Source of the DNA: Nitrospiraceae bacterium
GTDB lineage: Bacteria > Nitrospirota > Nitrospiria > Nitrospirales > Nitrospiraceae
DNA: 36,407 nt
Direction of reading: 5' to 3'
Assembly: GCA_014379455.1 (NCBI GenBank)
Contig: JACMLT010000109.1
Coordinates: 1-36,407, forward strand
Part shown: positions 27,182-34,674 of the stretch, one piece after another
Position numbering within the stretch: the stretch's first letter is position 1
Layout: each line of letters begins with the position of its first letter
Translations under genes and position numbers: made by a program
Notes under the pieces: model-generated
Databases searched by the model: none
Told to the model about the DNA's origin: nothing
What the model saw: only the letters and a program-made list of their open reading frames with translations

Positions 27182-28260
27182 ATGCTGATGAAGATTCATC
27201 GGGCCACCCGCCTTTATGAAGCCTGGCTGGCGAAGCAGATCCATCTTGTCCACATCGATCTTGCCCTCAAGCACAAGACAATGAAACGGGATGCCTTTCT
27301 TTTTTCCAATCTACATTTTACCGATGGATGCAGGTGTGGCCAGAAGCGTGTCGTGACGTCGTCACGGCACCGTTGCTATTGGCGTGGCGATGCGCACGTC
27401 GAGAACTTTGGAACATGGCGAGACAGTGAAGGCCGCGTAATTTGGGGAATCAACGATTTCGACGAGGCCTATCCACTCCCGTACACCAACGATCTGGTGC
27501 GATTAGCCGTCAGTGCCACGTTGGCTACCGATACGAAGCAGCTGGCGATCAAGCCTAAGGTTGCCTGTGACGCGCTGCTGACTGGCTACACAGAAGGGCT
27601 GAACTCAGGAGGCCGGCCGTTTGTGTTGGCCGAGGAGCACTGGTGACTGCGAGACACTGCCACCAACGCACTCCGTGACCCAGTCAAGTTTTGGGAGAAC
27701 ATGGAGGCGTTGCCGCCAGTGAAGGGGGCTGTTCCTCACAGTGTGAGGATAGCTCTCGACTATCTGATGCCGGAATCTGGTCTGCCGTATCGCCTTAAGC
27801 GACGGGTGTCAGGATTGGGAAGCCTGGGGCGCCCGCGGTTCATCGCGTTGGCCGATTGGCAAGGGGGGAAGATTGCCCGTGAGGCGAAAGCCTTGGGGCT
27901 CTCAGCCTGTGTGTGGGCAGGAGCGCACGATGGACCCGACACCATCTTCTATCAGTCTATATTGGACCAGGCTGTTCGGGGCCATGATCCTTTTGTGCGG
28001 GTACAGGGTGGCTGGCTTGTACGACGGCTCTCCCCCTACTGCTCGCGCATTGAACTTGCCACATTGCCGAGGAAACGAGATGAAGCCCATCTCCTGCACG
28101 CGATGGGCAGGGAGACGGCCAACGTGCATCTGGGAACACACAAGGCGATCAGGGCGATCCAGCGGACCTCGCAACACGAAAACCAATATGGCTGCATCGG
28201 GCTGCGAAACAGATGGCAAGTGTGATGATCAGCGACTGGACGGAGTGGAGAAAAACCTAG
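27182..28260 (+). pseudogene. DUF2252 protein gene, disrupted by several lesions
   Basis: The stretches IHRATRLYEAWLAKQ, GDAHVENFGTWRDSEGRVIW, NDFDEAYPLPYTNDLVRLAV and MGRETANVHLGT are the conserved blocks of DUF2252, a kinase-like family of unknown role. The gene is broken: near the T6 run 27300-27305 the frame shifts so that FYRWMQVWPEACRDVV is read in another frame, it returns near 27384, an in-frame TGA stands at 27644-27646 where a Trp or Arg is expected, and near 28163 a further shift is needed to read the proper end (WLHRAAKQM, DWTEWRKT) up to TAG 28258. Four lesions make loss of function very likely. Part of the damage could be sequencing error, but a stop plus three shifts is hard to explain that way. 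Confidence 0.85.
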
Positions 28261-28353
28261 CTCTGCTTCCCTTGAGGTCTTAGCACAACTCCGAATGAAC
28301 ATGGAGCATTGGATACATTCGCTGTCGTTGATCTCACGGCAAGGCGAGAGTCC

Positions 28354-28827
28354 TTACTGCCTGTCCCAGTATTGGATTTCTTTCCCGATGGGGTTCGAGC
28401 TCACATAGTCGGTCTCGATCTTGAGGACTTTGCCATCGGGTGAGACTTCCGCCGTTGAGACACCGGTCTCCTTCCCTTTAAACTTCAAGACAGTGACCGT
28501 GCGGTACGTGTCGATCCTTTTTATCCCCATCGTCTGGCCCGATGGTTTGCCATTGACCAAGAGAGGAACCTCCTTGCCGTTGAGCGGTGTCTGGACGGTC
28601 GAGACAGTGCTTGCCGGCGCATCCGGGCCGACAACCTTGTAGGTCAGGTTCCATCCGGTGTCCACCTCCTCTACGGTCATGATGAGGCGACCTCCTTGCG
28701 GAGGCTCACGTAGAACCCATGCCCCACTCCACAGACTGTCAGCGCTCACCATGGAGCTCAGGCTGAGTAGGCACACGACGAAAGTCATGCTGAGGAAACA
28801 ACGGGAGAGGTGAATCGAGAAGGGCAT
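28354..28827 (-). CDS. Exported protein of unknown function
   Basis: The 157-residue precursor has a signal peptide (FLSMTFVVCLLSLSSMVSA, cut before DSLWSG). The mature 128 residues look like a single beta-barrel or lipocalin-like domain: WSGAWVLREPPQGGRLIMTV at the start, WNLTYKVVG, then alternating strands and turns to the end IGKEIQYWDRQ. Gly, Thr and Val are frequent and there is no Cys in the mature part. No family recognised. It is intact, between two degraded regions. Confidence 0.72.
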   Translation of the reverse strand: MPFSIHLSRCFLSMTFVVCLLSLSSMVSADSLWSGAWVLREPPQGGRLIMTVEEVDTGWNLTYKVVGPDAPASTVSTVQTPLNGKEVPLLVNGKPSGQTMGIKRIDTYRTVTVLKFKGKETGVSTAEVSPDGKVLKIETDYVSSNPIGKEIQYWDRQ

Positions 28828-29020
28828 AGAGGCCTCGCAGGGGGGATTGTAAAGATGTACGAACGAAGGCGCAAGAGTCTAAATACAGCTGCCTTGAAAA
28901 TAATCTGGCATAGGTTCATCTCTTCGGTCGTCACATGCAGGGAGATAGCGGAGGGTACGAGATGGTGTGATCCGTGCGCGACGATGGGAGAACAGGATGC
29001 CACAGGCACGAATTTCGGTT
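28828..29020. other. Upstream region of the exported protein gene
   Basis: No gene is seen. The next feature to the right is repeat copy A, and together with the area up to 29167 it makes about 340 bases without a functional gene. Confidence 0.4.
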
Positions 29021-29099
29021 TGATGGAGGGCAGGCAATCCAACTGTCGTTGGTCACCTTCTCCACTTAGAGATTCAAAGGGGTGGCCCTAGCGGCCTAG
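29021..29099. repeat. Dispersed repeat, copy A
   Basis: About 79 bases from TGATGGAGGGCA to GCGGCCTAG align along their whole length, with two short gaps, with copy B at 35670-35749; I judge about three quarters of the bases identical. Shared blocks include GTCGTTGGT and TAGCGGCCTAG. The bases to its left differ from those beside copies B and C. Confidence 0.7.
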
Positions 29100-29167
29100 T
29101 GGCGAGGGGGAACGTTGTTCGGCAGTGGAGGGGGGTGGGGCACCCGCCGACACCCGGTTGTTTCCAT

Positions 29168-29343
29168 CTACCTTTCCCGGCACGCCCACGGCGTACCAGC
29201 TGCAGATCAACCCACAAACCTTTCTTGGCCTCTCCCGCTGACTTTTCGAGTGCTTCAAGTTCTGTTTCGAGCGGGGTATACTTCCGATACCACCAGCACC
29301 AGCCCTCTTTGAGGAGCGTGTGATTGACGTTGGTGCCAGCTCT
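29168..29343 (-). pseudogene. C-terminal remnant of a staphylococcal-nuclease-type thermonuclease (1)
   Basis: Read on the minus strand: GTNVNHTLLKEGWCWWYRKY, then LEALEKSAGEAKKGLWVD, the typical last third of SNase-fold nucleases. After that a one-base loss changes the frame; in the restored frame PPWACRER followed by a stop ends the domain, as expected for this family (PPWxxR). There is no catalytic part upstream, only unrelated sequence. It is a remnant without activity. Confidence 0.8.
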
Positions 29344-29419
29344 CTAGTAAGGTCTCAACCCAGAATTAGGGGTCAGAGAATTTCCCTACGCAGACGCTTG
29401 TTCTACCTGGAGGTGCGCT

Positions 29420-29911
29420 ATGCTGGCCATCCGATTGGTGCGACTTATCGAGACTCACATCGAACAGCTCTCCCGCGACCTCAGCGAGAAGGTATGGAAC
29501 TCTCCCCGGTGCAGCGATTTGAGCAAAGTCCCGGCGAGCGAACTCCAAGCCCGCACCCGCGAGATATACCGTAATCTGAGCGAGTGGCTGCTGGATATGG
29601 ATAAGGGCGAGGCCCAGTTGGAGCGGCGTTACACTGAGCTGGGTGCGGCGCGCGCTCAGCAGAGCGTGGACTACAGTCACTTTGTCTGGGCCATCATCTC
29701 CACCAGGGAACACGTGCGCGACTTCGTCCAGCGCGAAGGTCTGTCCGAGAGCGCCATGGAACTGCATGGAGAGCTGGAACTGCTGCACCTGCTTGGCCGG
29801 TTTTTCGATCGCGTGCTGTATTACGCCGCCGTGGGCTACGAGCAGGAGCGCAACCGGATAGGAGGGAAGCAAGGGAGGCGCAAAGGAGATGCGCAGACAA
29901 AATCCACGTAG
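29420..29911 (+). CDS. RsbRD N-terminal-like helical sensor protein
   Basis: The 163-residue protein is all-helical: RLIETHIEQLSRDLSEKVWN at the start, then LQARTREIYRNLSEWLLDMD, ERRYTELGAARAQQSVDYSH, VWAIISTREHVRDFVQREGL, and ELELLHLLGRFFDRVLYYAA. This is the pattern of the RsbT co-antagonist RsbRD N-terminal domain, a globin-like helical fold, here without the STAS domain. Such domains appear as free proteins in Nitrospira-like genomes, where their role is unclear. It is intact, with GGAGG upstream of the ATG, and lies between two SNase remnants that point the other way. Confidence 0.75.
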   Translation: MLAIRLVRLIETHIEQLSRDLSEKVWNSPRCSDLSKVPASELQARTREIYRNLSEWLLDMDKGEAQLERRYTELGAARAQQSVDYSHFVWAIISTREHVRDFVQREGLSESAMELHGELELLHLLGRFFDRVLYYAAVGYEQERNRIGGKQGRRKGDAQTKST

Positions 29912-29932
29912 CGTCTGAACGAGTGAGGACTC

Positions 29933-30115
29933 ATGCCTGCAGCAATATCCAGTGGGGCACCGGTTGCAGATTGGCCACAACCCTTTCCGCGCCTCTCGCG
30001 GTTCCTTCTTTAGTCCTTCCAGGACTGTATCCCCCGGCGCATACCGCCGATACAGCCAGCACCAGCCTTGTTTGACGAGTCCCTGATTGATGTTCATTCC
30101 GTCCCGTCACAACAC
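29933..30115 (-). pseudogene. C-terminal remnant of a staphylococcal-nuclease-type thermonuclease (2)
   Basis: The minus strand reads INQGLVKQGWCWLYRRYAPG, then LEGLKKEPREARKGLW, again the end of an SNase domain. One base is missing right after GLW; in the restored frame ANLQPVPHWILLQA and a stop follow. A DGT block ahead of it, near 30110, is out of frame by one base as well. The catalytic part is absent. It is paralogous to the remnant at 29168-29343 but not identical. Confidence 0.8.
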
Positions 30116-30196
30116 ATCAGGAAGGGTACGACTGGATTAATCGAGGCTTGTAGGTTTGGCGCGAGATGTCTTTTCACGAAAAATCGCCTTTGGATG

Positions 30197-30719
30197 CCCC
30201 GCCCGGCAGGGCGGGGAGGAAAAAGGCCTGCTGCCAGAGGCAGCACCAATCTTGTAAAGTGGGGGCATGGAAATTCGGCGTGCCAGCCACTGTGTCTACG
30301 ACACCAGATCATCTGGTGTGGGCTCCCAAGTACCGCAAGTGGGTGCTGCAAGGAGCGGTACGGGAGCGCGTCCGAGAATTATTTCTGGAGATCGCGGCGC
30401 ATCACGGGTTTGAGATCGAAGAGTTGGAAGTAGACAAAGACCACGTGCATGTGTTGCTGAGCTTTCCGCCGAAGTACTCGATTGGGCAGGTGGTGGGCTG
30501 TTGAAGGCGGTCAGTGCTCGGGAGATTCGGGCGGGATTTCCCGAGGTGCGCAAACAGTTATGGGGTGGGGAGTTTGGGGAGGATGGATGTTTTGCACGCA
30601 CGGTTGGCGATAAAGTAACTGCCGACGTGATCAAGAAGTATATCCGGTTTCATGAAGCCAAGAAGTGTCAAGCGGAGCAGTTAAAGATGTTCTAGAAAGC
30701 CCCGCCCGGAAGGGCGGGG
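30197..30719 (+). mobile_element. IS200/IS605-family element, inactive
   Basis: The element is delimited by two matching hairpins: CCCCGCCC-GGCA-GGGCGGGG at 30197-30216 on the left and CCCCGCCC-GGAA-GGGCGGGG at 30700-30719 on the right. These are the subterminal stem-loops that Y1 (HUH) transposases recognise. Between them lies one broken tnpA and no tnpB. The exact ends lie a little outside the hairpins and cannot be fixed by eye, since these elements leave no target duplication. Confidence 0.88.
30267..30695 (+). pseudogene. IS200-type transposase TnpA with two frameshifts
   Basis: The frame opens MEIRRASHCVYDTR from 30267, shifts by one base near 30308, continues HLVWAPKYRKWVLQGAVRER, IEELEVDKDHVHVLLSFPPK and YSIGQVVG, shifts again near 30499, and ends AREIRAGFPEVRKQLWGG, then VIKKYIRFHEAKKC. 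The HUH pair (HVH) and the candidate nucleophile Tyr (KKYIRF) are still coded. The restored length, about 143 residues, is normal. Two frameshifts make it non-functional unless they are sequence errors. Confidence 0.88.
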
Positions 30720-31166
30720 TTCTTTACTAAACCAGATCTGACGCGGTCTGCTACGGGAACTGTTTAGGAAAGAGATTATGCTTCGCGCTACTGCAGACGG
30801 CCGAGAACTTTACCTGGCGGTTGGAGTGTCGGGTGATTAAGAGGAATTACGGCGGCTCATAACCGGGCGGAATAAGTTTGGTGGAGGGCACCTGCTACCT
30901 GACTTATTCAGGCCAACAATTCGCGTTCCGCTGAGAACGACACAGGTGCGCGCCAACTTCAAGCAATAAGCCTGCGCTCTCCCACGCGGCACAGTTATCA
31001 ATAGGGATTAGGCATCATGGATTCCGAAAAAATAATCTTCATATTTTCTTTTGCCCCTCCATACCCACGAGGGGGATCAAAGTTCTCCAGCTTCAAGTAG
31101 CCTATCTTTTCCAGGCACCTAAGCGTGATATGATTTCTGGATATATGTCTATGCCTGAATCAGCCA
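30720..31166. other. Gene-less stretch between the IS element and the KaiC/CheB operon
   Basis: About 450 bases. A short open stretch near 30753-30839 (FRKEIMLRATADGRELYLAV) reads like the end of a protein but I cannot place it. Repeat copy C lies at 30871-30890. From about 31,000 on the sequence becomes visibly richer in A and T. Confidence 0.4.
30871..30890. repeat. Dispersed repeat, copy C (left part only)
   Basis: AATAAGTTTGGTGGAGGGCA matches 35662-35681 (copy B) at 19 of 20 bases and in the same orientation. To the right of GGGCA the two differ, whereas copy A shares the right side of B but not the left side. Confidence 0.65.
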
Positions 31167-31466
31167 CTAGGGCGCGCCCCCTGGGACTTGCATAAGGTTT
31201 TCCAAGTCGCGGTATTGTTCGTTTCTTTTCCTGTACAAGAAGTTCACTTGTGAAACCCAGCGTCCATATTCTTCTGCCGGTCTCTTCGTAGAGGACGACC
31301 CGCACGCTTTTAACAGCGTTGCCCTATCATTGAGTATCCTTGGTTCGGCAATTGAGTTTGATGGAACTGGAATTGCGGTGCGCTTCGCGAAAGTTGGACC
31401 ATAGATCCGGCCTGTCATGCTGTCAACCTGAACGCGGATTTTTGTAACGCCGGCGTAACTCATCAA
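31167..31466 (-). CDS. Small protein at the end of the KaiC/CheB operon, unknown function
   Basis: The 99-residue protein begins MMSYAGVTKIRVQVDSMTGR, has IYGPTFAKRTAIPVPSNS and ends in a helical, charged part (EEYGRWVSQVNFLYRKRNEQ). There is no signal peptide, membrane segment or known motif. Its start overlaps the end of the CheB-type gene by four bases, which suggests coupled translation and a linked role. A second, overlapping frame at 31102-31305 is less convincing. Unknown family. Confidence 0.6.
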   Translation of the reverse strand: MMSYAGVTKIRVQVDSMTGRIYGPTFAKRTAIPVPSNSIAEPRILNDRATLLKACGSSSTKRPAEEYGRWVSQVNFLYRKRNEQYRDLENLMQVPGGAP

Positions 31467-32041
31467 TCTTGCGCGACGCGCGCACCAATTTTGACAAGCC
31501 TCTTTACAATTTTGTCGAGCGGCAGAACGAAATCAATACAGCCTGAAGCCTGAGCACTGAGCGGCATGTCGTTGACTTCGGCAGACCTGTCCTGAGTAAA
31601 GGTTGTGCCTCCCTTTGCCTTGATGTGCTGGCATCCCGCAGTACCATCGCCATCATACCCGGAGAAGATAATGCCGATCGCACGGTTCCCCTTAGCCTCG
31701 GCTAAAGAAATGAAAAACAAATCGATCTGATTGTTCCTCCTAGTGCGCGGGGAGGTGACTTTAAAGGCATCGCGCTCAAATAGAAGATCCGTGCCCTGAG
31801 GAATCACGTAGACGTGATTCGCCTGGATGAGCATCGCGTTGGAAGCCAGCATTACTGGCATTTTTGTGTGACGCGACAGAATGAGCGCTAACTGAGTATT
31901 GGCGGTGGGGTGAACATGATACACAAAGACAAAGGCCATATTGGTTTGAGACGGCAGGACGTCCAAGAGCCCCGTATAGGCGTTAAGAGCTCCAGCTGAG
32001 CCGCCAATGCCAACAATGTAGGTGGGATGTAATACTCCCAT
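31463..32041 (-). CDS. Stand-alone CheB-type methylesterase domain protein
   Basis: The 192-residue protein is a CheB catalytic domain without a receiver. The triad is visible: S15 in VGIGGSAGA, H42 in VYHVHP and D132 in SGYDGDGTAG. The linker part HVYVIPQGTDLL and the segment SLAEAKGNRAIGIIFSGYDG also match. CheB removes methyl groups from, or deamidates, chemoreceptors; no receptor, CheR or CheA gene is in the window, and the absence of a receiver means it is not controlled by phosphorylation in the usual way. It starts three bases after the KaiC-like gene and overlaps the next small gene. Confidence 0.88.
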   Translation of the reverse strand: MGVLHPTYIVGIGGSAGALNAYTGLLDVLPSQTNMAFVFVYHVHPTANTQLALILSRHTKMPVMLASNAMLIQANHVYVIPQGTDLLFERDAFKVTSPRTRRNNQIDLFFISLAEAKGNRAIGIIFSGYDGDGTAGCQHIKAKGGTTFTQDRSAEVNDMPLSAQASGCIDFVLPLDKIVKRLVKIGARVAQD

Positions 32042-32044
32042 GAC

Positions 32045-33583
32045 CTAGGCCCGGATCCCTAGCTCTCTTGATTTGAGTTTCATTTTTTCTTTCTCAGTTT
32101 TACCAACCTTCTTTTTCTGATCGGGGTCTTCGGCAGCATTCATTGGTACGATGTTAATTCCGTCATCACTCAACACCAATTTGTGGACGTCACTGGAGTG
32201 GCCCATGCCACGAGACTTCACGATGTACAGTCCGCGAATGCGTTTTTTGCCCTCCTCTTCTTCTAGTTCTCTCACAACGAGCCACGTGTCAATTAAAGAC
32301 GAGACGCCGACTTCGCCGCTCGTGTAATTTTGTGCGTTGGAAGAAACAAGACTTGTAAAAACCCCAGTGATGCCCTTGGATTTTAAAAGATCAATCATGC
32401 GCGTAACCATTGATTGAATTTCACGTTGGCTCCCCTCTGCAATGAGACTTGTCAGGGGATCGATGATAACAGATTGTGGTTTGAAATCTTCAATGGTCTT
32501 GTATAAATCGAGTAGATGCATCTCTAACCCAAAAAAAGAAGGTCTCGTAGACTCAATCCGTAAGAGTCCTTTTTTCACCAATGGTGCCAAATGAATATCT
32601 ATAGAACTCATGTTTTGGATGAGCTGCCCCGAAGATTCTTCATACGACAAGAACAGACACCGTTCTCCACGTTTACATCGTTCTACTGCGAATGCCGCCG
32701 CGAGGCTTGTTTTTCCAGTGCCTGCGGTCCCGGAAAAGAGTATCGTGCTGCCTTTGGTAAACCCGCCACCTTGAAGCATTTTATCTAACGACGGAATTCC
32801 TGTCGAAACTCGCTTGCTGGTGCCTGGTTGATCGAGTCCTGCAGAAGTGATTGGAATGACTGACAGCCCATTTTTATCAATGACGAAGGGATATTCGTTT
32901 GTTCCATGATTTGAGCCGCGATATTTAATCACACGAATTCTACGGATGGCGATTTCTTGATTCACTCTGTTATCCAGCAAAATTATGCAATCGGAGAGGT
33001 ACTCCTCCAGGCCATGACGCGTATAAGAGTCGTGTCCCGGCTCGCCGGTCACGATCGCCGTCACGCGTTTGTTCTTCAGCCATCGGAACAGTCTTTTTAT
33101 CTCTAAGCGAAGAATGCCCGTATTTGTGAGGCCTGCAAAGAGAGATTCAATAGAATCTATCACAACGCGTTTGGCGCCGATAGCATCAATAGCATGTTCT
33201 AAACGAATAAATAGTCCCTCAAGATTAAATTCGCCGCTCTCTTGAATATCTCTGCGCTCCAAAAGAACATGTTCAATCAGAATCTTTTTTTGTGAAACCA
33301 GCCCCTGTAAATCCAGGCTGAGAGACGCCACGTCTTTATACAATTCATCTTCTGTCTCTTCAAAGGACATGAAGATGCCTGGCTCATTATAATTGGCCGC
33401 ACCCTTGATGAGAAAATCAATCCCCAAAAGGGTTTTTCCAGACCCGGCACTTCCGCAAACTAAAGTGGTTCTATTTCTCGGAAGCCCGCCTTCTGTAATT
33501 TGGTCAAAGCCTTTGATGCCGGTGGGGCACTTGTCTAATTGATTATGAGTAAAAGCTTTTTTCTTCTTACGAGTGTTAGGCAT
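32045..33583 (-). CDS. KaiC-like two-domain ATPase
   Basis: The 512-residue protein is a double KaiC/RecA-fold protein. Domain CI has Walker A GSAGSGKT at 44-51 and the catalytic glutamates E75/E76 in MSFEETED; domain CII has GTAGTGKT at 285-292 and E315/E316 in LSYEESS. In cyanobacterial KaiC the two phosphosites (Ser431/Thr432) lie in STITDT; here the matching segment is SSLIDT with S428/S429, so autophosphorylation is possible. There is no KaiA or KaiB gene nearby, so a clock is not implied; KaiC-like proteins outside cyanobacteria often work with histidine kinases. The C-terminal tail is highly basic (QKKKVGKTEKEKMKLKSREL). Base composition is A/T-richer than the rest of the window, which suggests transfer. 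Confidence 0.92.
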   Translation of the reverse strand: MPNTRKKKKAFTHNQLDKCPTGIKGFDQITEGGLPRNRTTLVCGSAGSGKTLLGIDFLIKGAANYNEPGIFMSFEETEDELYKDVASLSLDLQGLVSQKKILIEHVLLERRDIQESGEFNLEGLFIRLEHAIDAIGAKRVVIDSIESLFAGLTNTGILRLEIKRLFRWLKNKRVTAIVTGEPGHDSYTRHGLEEYLSDCIILLDNRVNQEIAIRRIRVIKYRGSNHGTNEYPFVIDKNGLSVIPITSAGLDQPGTSKRVSTGIPSLDKMLQGGGFTKGSTILFSGTAGTGKTSLAAAFAVERCKRGERCLFLSYEESSGQLIQNMSSIDIHLAPLVKKGLLRIESTRPSFFGLEMHLLDLYKTIEDFKPQSVIIDPLTSLIAEGSQREIQSMVTRMIDLLKSKGITGVFTSLVSSNAQNYTSGEVGVSSLIDTWLVVRELEEEEGKKRIRGLYIVKSRGMGHSSDVHKLVLSDDGINIVPMNAAEDPDQKKKVGKTEKEKMKLKSRELGIRA

Positions 33584-33646
33584 GAAATAATCCTTATCGA
33601 TGTACTAGGTTGAGCCCTTGCTGTGTATTGATTTCAGCACTTTCTA

Positions 33647-33820
33647 TCATGCGGTGGGGTCACATTCGATGAAAAGGGCGACTCGAACTCGGGTCCTAAG
33701 AACCCATCGGGCTTGGGTCATCAGGGGATAAATCACATCGACTTCATCCGTACCCGTGTCGCCTGCCAGCTTTTCAAGGGCTTCGACGACCGATCTCATC
33801 CAATCCTGTGGGCGCATCAT
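33647..33820 (-). CDS. Possible 57-residue protein
   Basis: A minus-strand frame from ATG 33820 (a second ATG follows directly) to TGA 33647 encodes MMRPQDWMRSVVEALEKLAG, then DEVDVIYPLMTQARWVLRTR and a hydrophobic end. Helical content and residue use look coding. There is no strong ribosome-binding site, and it lies about 60 bases ahead of the KaiC-like gene on the same strand, so it could be the first gene of that operon or a remnant of a longer gene. Confidence 0.4.
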   Translation of the reverse strand: MMRPQDWMRSVVEALEKLAGDTGTDEVDVIYPLMTQARWVLRTRVRVALFIECDPTA

Positions 33821-34084
33821 GCACGGTCTATTCGGTCAGCCGTCGCGTGAGGCAGGCTTCAGATCCTACGCCACTGTTCAAGCAGCCGTCTGATCAATAT
33901 TGCTCAGAGTGAAACAACTATCGGGAAGACTTCCAATAGTCTGACGTCTCTCCAGAAAACGACGACAGGTTATAACTAGAGTAACATGACGGCTTCGGCA
34001 GTCTCGTACGAAAGGAGCGGGATCCGACAGGTCGAAGCCGGGCCTGGACTGCACAGGGAGATACCCGCTGACTCCAGCACCCCT
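33821..34084. other. Gene-less stretch with a large inverted repeat
   Basis: No gene is seen. GAAAGGAGCGGG at 34010-34021 is complementary to CCCGCTCCTCTTTC at 34089-34102, with two bulged bases. Confidence 0.4.
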
Positions 34085-34102
34085 TAGGCCCGCTCCTCTT
34101 TC
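34010..34102. repeat. Inverted repeat enclosing 67 bases
   Basis: Eight perfect base pairs (GGAGCGGG with CCCGCTCC) are extended by GAAA/TTTC after a two-base bulge. The enclosed sequence is GC-rich and could fold further. The right arm overlaps the start of the recombinase remnant. It could be a structured RNA, a recombinase site, or chance. Confidence 0.4.
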
Positions 34103-34383
34103 ATAATATTAAGCCGGTCTCGGTTGGGCGGTGAATCGATCCAGGTCAGTTATGCCTTCAAGCAGATTATCGACTCTGGCGTCCGATTGTTCTTCTACAT
34201 GACGGACCAAGAGCGAAGGCTCGACAATGCACTGGACAAGATAATGCTCAGCCTCTCGAACTTTGCATCTGAAATGGAGCGCGAGAAGGCCAGACAACGG
34301 ACCTATGATGCGATGTTCGCAAAGCCAAGGTGCTACAGGTCACAGGCAACAACGTGTTCGGCTACGATAACGTCCCGGTCTAG
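34085..34383 (+). pseudogene. Serine recombinase (resolvase family) remnant
   Basis: The plus strand reads FIILSRSRLGGESIQVSYAF, then KQIIDSGVRLFFYMTDQERR, IMLSLSNFASEMEREKARQR and TYDAM; this is the second half of the catalytic domain of a large serine recombinase, including the SRLGR-type motif. Near 34320 a one-base shift is needed to continue as KAKVLQVTGNNVFGYDNVPV, followed by a stop. The catalytic-serine N-terminus and the DNA-binding C-terminus are absent. It is dead and probably left by a mobile element that brought part of this region. Confidence 0.85.
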
Positions 34384-34589
34384 CGGCATGGTAGCAGATG
34401 GGAATTTTAGTGCAGAGGAGCCGCAAGAAACTCTTTAGAGATGTGATCATGTCGCCATGCCTCTTTGTGTGAGACGGGACTTCCTCCGGCTTCAAAAGAA
34501 TATGAGATACCGGCCGCAATGATTGGACCTGCCCTCTATGAACCGAGTCGAATTTGGAGTGAGGATTCCAACCGGCGAACGGAGGGAGC

Positions 34590-34640
34590 ATGGCACGGAA
34601 GCGGTACATGATGAAGAAATTATTGACATGCTGACAAGAT
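34590..34640 (+). pseudogene. Possible start of an IS3-type transposase OrfA
   Basis: MARKRY followed, after a two-base offset, by DEEIIDMLTRL resembles the beginning of IS3-family OrfA proteins. Only about 17 codons remain, so this is a weak call. Confidence 0.25.
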
Positions 34641-34651
34641 TAACATACAAG
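34623..34651 (+). promoter_or_regulatory. Sigma-70-type promoter candidate for the lipoprotein gene
   Basis: A perfect TTGACA at 34623-34628 and TACAAG at 34646-34651 are 17 bases apart, 24 bases ahead of the start codon at 34675, which has AGGGAGGG upstream. Spacing is ideal; the -10 matches four of six bases. Confidence 0.45.
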
Positions 34652-34674
34652 ACGCCCCAAGGGAGGGCTGGACT

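Noticed and set aside
27641-27650. In-frame TGA in the DUF2252 gene as a selenocysteine codon
   Set aside because: No SECIS-like hairpin is obvious, the family has no selenoprotein members I know of, and three other lesions point to decay.
29366-30097. 243-codon minus-strand frame
   Set aside because: It only starts with the SNase remnant and then runs antisense through the RsbRD-like gene; it is a chimera created by the frameshift in the remnant.
31102-31305. 67-codon frame overlapping the last gene of the KaiC/CheB operon
   Set aside because: The competing frame (31167-31466) overlaps the CheB-type stop by four bases as in coupled genes and has better residue use.
32045-33583. KaiC-like protein as proof of a circadian clock
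   Set aside because: No kaiA or kaiB is present and many bacteria without clocks carry two-domain KaiC-like proteins.
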